Positions 4,980 to 5,649 of a stretch of DNA of 5,649 bases are shown piece by piece. The position numbers and the translations under genes were made by a program. Position 1 is the first letter of the stretch. Every line of letters begins with the position of its first letter. Location: contig SHZG01000157.1 of NCBI GenBank assembly GCA_009692395.1, forward strand, positions 1-5,649, read 5' to 3'. The notes below the pieces were generated by a model, which saw nothing but the letters and a program-made list of their open reading frames with translations, had not been told where the DNA came from and made no database searches. This DNA comes from Methylococcales bacterium (GTDB lineage: Bacteria; Pseudomonadota; Gammaproteobacteria; Methylococcales; Methylomonadaceae).

Positions 4980-5111
4980 TGGATTTTGTTGTATAGTGTC
5001 ATTTCCTAGCGTAAAACGCTGGACAAAGAAAAGCCCTTGTTCCTGAAAGTTTGCCGACCGAAGGAATCAAGGGCTATGACGCTCACACACGTTTAAGCGC
5101 GTGGCTTTTTT
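4980..5111 (+). ncRNA. structured phage-type RNA, candidate C4/CI antisense RNA
   Basis: Between the strong promoter and a terminal T6 run, no protein-coding frame is convincing but several stems form. AGCGT/ACGCT (5008-5020) has an AAA loop. A long stem, AGCCCTTG+TTCCT (5032-5044) with AGGAA+CAAGGGCT (5062-5075), has a one-base bulge and a 17-base loop containing TTGCCGACCG. A weaker terminal stem (about 5081-5105) precedes T5106-5111. In phages P1/P7 and P4, C4/CI RNAs of about 70-80 bases are processed from a leader and pair with upstream or internal targets to block expression of lytic genes. The location here (between int and an alpA-like gene, promoter-terminator bounded), the loop with GCCGACC and the stem layout agree with my memory of that family. 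No long complementary target was found by eye, so the family name is tentative. Confidence 0.5.
5084..5111 (+). terminator. intrinsic terminator of the structured RNA
   Basis: CACG (5088-5091) pairs with CGTG (5100-5103) around an 8-base loop. Alternative imperfect pairing extends from GC at 5081-5082 to GC at 5104-5105, and six T follow at 5106-5111. The stem is not long, but the T-run is clean and is placed where the RNA should end. Partial read-through into alpA would be a natural control point. Confidence 0.5.
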
Positions 5112-5126
5112 GTATTTGTTAGGCTT

Positions 5127-5189
5127 TAGCAAGACCTTAATGGACTTGCTAGGACTCTATTGTAGCATTCTGTGCTACAAAGTATAGAG
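5127..5189 (+). other. two tandem hairpins in the alpA leader
   Basis: TAGCAAG (5127-5133) pairs with CTTGCTA (5145-5151) around an 11-base loop. Four bases later, CTCTAT+TGTAGCA (5155-5167) pairs with TGCTACA+A (5173-5180) and TAGAG (5185-5189), giving 13 pairs with a four-base bulge and a 5-base loop. Neither is followed by a U-run. They may be part of the regulatory RNA, processing signals or leader structures controlling alpA. Function unknown. Confidence 0.45.
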
Positions 5190-5257
5190 GGCTAATACAA
5201 ATTAATTCAGCAGCTTTGCGTTTGTGAATAAAACTTTAACCTTATTTTCTTATTTTT

Positions 5258-5263
5258 AAGGAG
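5258..5263 (+). promoter_or_regulatory. strong ribosome-binding site of alpA
   Basis: AAGGAG lies 8 bases before the ATG at 5272. It fixes the start and shows that the frame is meant to be translated, despite the frameshift further on. Confidence 0.85.
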
Positions 5264-5271
5264 CTTTATTC

Positions 5272-5488
5272 ATGGGTGCAACACTCCCCCAAACTGGATT
5301 TGTAAAAATCCATTACATTGTTGGCGATGCTAAAAAAGGCATTATCGGCATTTATCCTGTTAGCCGTTCGAGTTGGTACGAAGGTATCAAAGCGGGAAAA
5401 TATCCGCAGCCTGTGCATTTAGGCGGTGGGCCGTTCAGTCGCTTGGAAAGTTGAGGGCATACGCGCCTTACTGGAATCTCAAGCATAA
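5272..5488 (+). pseudogene. AlpA-family helix-turn-helix regulator, frameshifted
   Basis: AlpA-type proteins are short MerR-like DNA binders of prophages and satellites that activate excision (via int) or act as excisionases. The first frame reads MGATLPQTGFVKI, then IYPVSRSSWYEGIKAGKYPQPVHLGGG (about 27-53), the family's helix-turn-helix and wing start. It then loses the family pattern and stops at TGA 5452-5454 after 60 residues. The family's expected continuation is present in the +1 frame from 5432: RSVAWKVEGIRALLESQA, ending TAA 5486-5488. Joined, the two halves give a normal product of about 71-72 residues. One extra base (or two missing) near 5421-5433, in the GGCGGTGGGCC run, explains it. 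It may be a real inactivating mutation or a base-calling error in a G-rich run. The family call is firm; intactness is not. Confidence 0.75.
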
Positions 5489-5490
5489 AA

Positions 5491-5525
5491 AAACCGACTT
5501 ACTAACTTAGTTAATCAGTCGGTTT
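5491..5525. terminator. bidirectional intrinsic terminator after alpA
   Basis: AAACCGACT (5491-5499) and AGTCGGTTT (5517-5525) form a perfect 9-bp outer stem, with further A-T pairs and one C-G inside (5503-5513). An A-run precedes the stem (5487-5493) and a T-rich stretch follows (5523-5529), so it can act on either strand. It begins three bases after the second-frame TAA of alpA, supporting 5488 as the true gene end. Confidence 0.8.
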
Positions 5526-5533
5526 CTTTGCAA

Positions 5534-5567
5534 TTCATATCGTATATCAGCGAGGCTATTATAGCCT
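5534..5567 (+). promoter_or_regulatory. candidate promoter with overlapping dyad for the next gene
   Basis: TTCATA (5534-5539) and TATTAT (5557-5562) are separated by 17 bases; the match is 4/6 and 5/6. The -10 is embedded in the perfect dyad AGGCTA-TTA-TAGCCT (5553-5567), which could be an operator. The predicted start near 5569 leaves a leader of about 50 bases before the ATG at 5619. Prediction from sequence only. Confidence 0.4.
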
Positions 5568-5580
5568 ATTGCGGTATGGA

Positions 5581-5614
5581 TTGCATCTCATGCTATCGAC
5601 TGGATAGGATGCAA
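5581..5614 (+). promoter_or_regulatory. leader hairpin covering the ribosome-binding site of the last gene
   Basis: TTGCATC (5581-5587) pairs with GATGCAA (5608-5614), and CTATC (5593-5597) pairs with GATAG (5603-5607). This leaves a five-base bulge on the left and a five-base loop. The AGGAT at 5606-5610, 8 bases before the ATG at 5619 and the only Shine-Dalgarno candidate, is buried in the right arm. Folding would limit translation of the downstream gene. Confidence 0.45.
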
Positions 5615-5618
5615 AATA

Positions 5619-5649
5619 ATGAACGCATTAGACGGCTTAAAAACCGAAT
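5619..5649 (+). CDS. start of an unidentified element gene (partial)
   Basis: ATG at 5619 is followed by an open frame reading MNALDGLKTE to the window edge, with AGGAT as Shine-Dalgarno at 5606-5610. Ten residues do not allow identification. The gene directly after alpA in P4-like or satellite elements often belongs to the replication or primase operon, but nothing here proves that. Confidence 0.5.
   Translation, partial: MNALDGLKTE

Noticed and set aside
5345..5350. TCGGCA inside alpA as a target complementary to the TGCCGA of the RNA loop at 5052-5057
   Set aside because: Six bases are expected by chance over this distance, and the site is not at a ribosome-binding site.
5421..5454. Programmed +1 frameshift site in alpA
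   Set aside because: There is no recognised slippery sequence, slow codon or stimulatory structure at the shift point. A mutation or base-call error in the G-rich run is simpler; kept only as a possibility in the finding.

Overview
This window joins conserved chromosome to the left end of an integrated element, probably in a gammaproteobacterium. The MnmG and RsmG sequences look gammaproteobacterial; an affiliation near the Thiotrichales is only an impression. It holds two housekeeping genes, a small transcription unit, a tRNA gene used as an insertion site, and the int-proximal control region of a P4-like or satellite-prophage-like element.

Left part (1-2835). A truncated IS1-family transposase C-terminus (2-124, +) lies next to the 3' end of an rsmG-mnmG operon on the minus strand. 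mnmG (860-2731, GTG start) and rsmG (246-860) overlap by one base (TAATG) and are probably translationally coupled. MnmG acts on tRNA U34 and RsmG on 16S rRNA G527, so the pair serves translation. A 10-bp hairpin at 201-229 follows rsmG.

Middle (2736-3206). Divergent from mnmG, an extended -10 promoter drives a 72-codon basic protein whose ORF contains a strong intrinsic terminator (2980-3026) before its stop codon. This is the gene layout known for arfA, the ribosome-rescue factor made from non-stop mRNA. A near-perfect 33-base palindrome (3072-3104) follows, then tRNA-Arg(CCU) with encoded CCA (3130-3206).

Right part (3207-5649). The tRNA 3' end is the likely left attachment site. Next come a P4-type tyrosine integrase (3379-4644) behind CAGTAA repeats, and then 627 bases without a protein gene but rich in signals. 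These are eight exact copies of the 9-mer GCGGTAACA around an AT-rich stretch (a candidate origin or nucleoprotein site), a consensus promoter flanked by repeated CAC-N8-GTG operators, and a structured, terminator-ended RNA resembling phage C4/CI antisense RNA. After that come an AlpA-like regulator with an apparent frameshift (5272-5488), a bidirectional terminator, and a promoter with leader hairpin for a gene that starts at 5619 and leaves the window. The partner attachment site and the element's cargo lie beyond the right edge.
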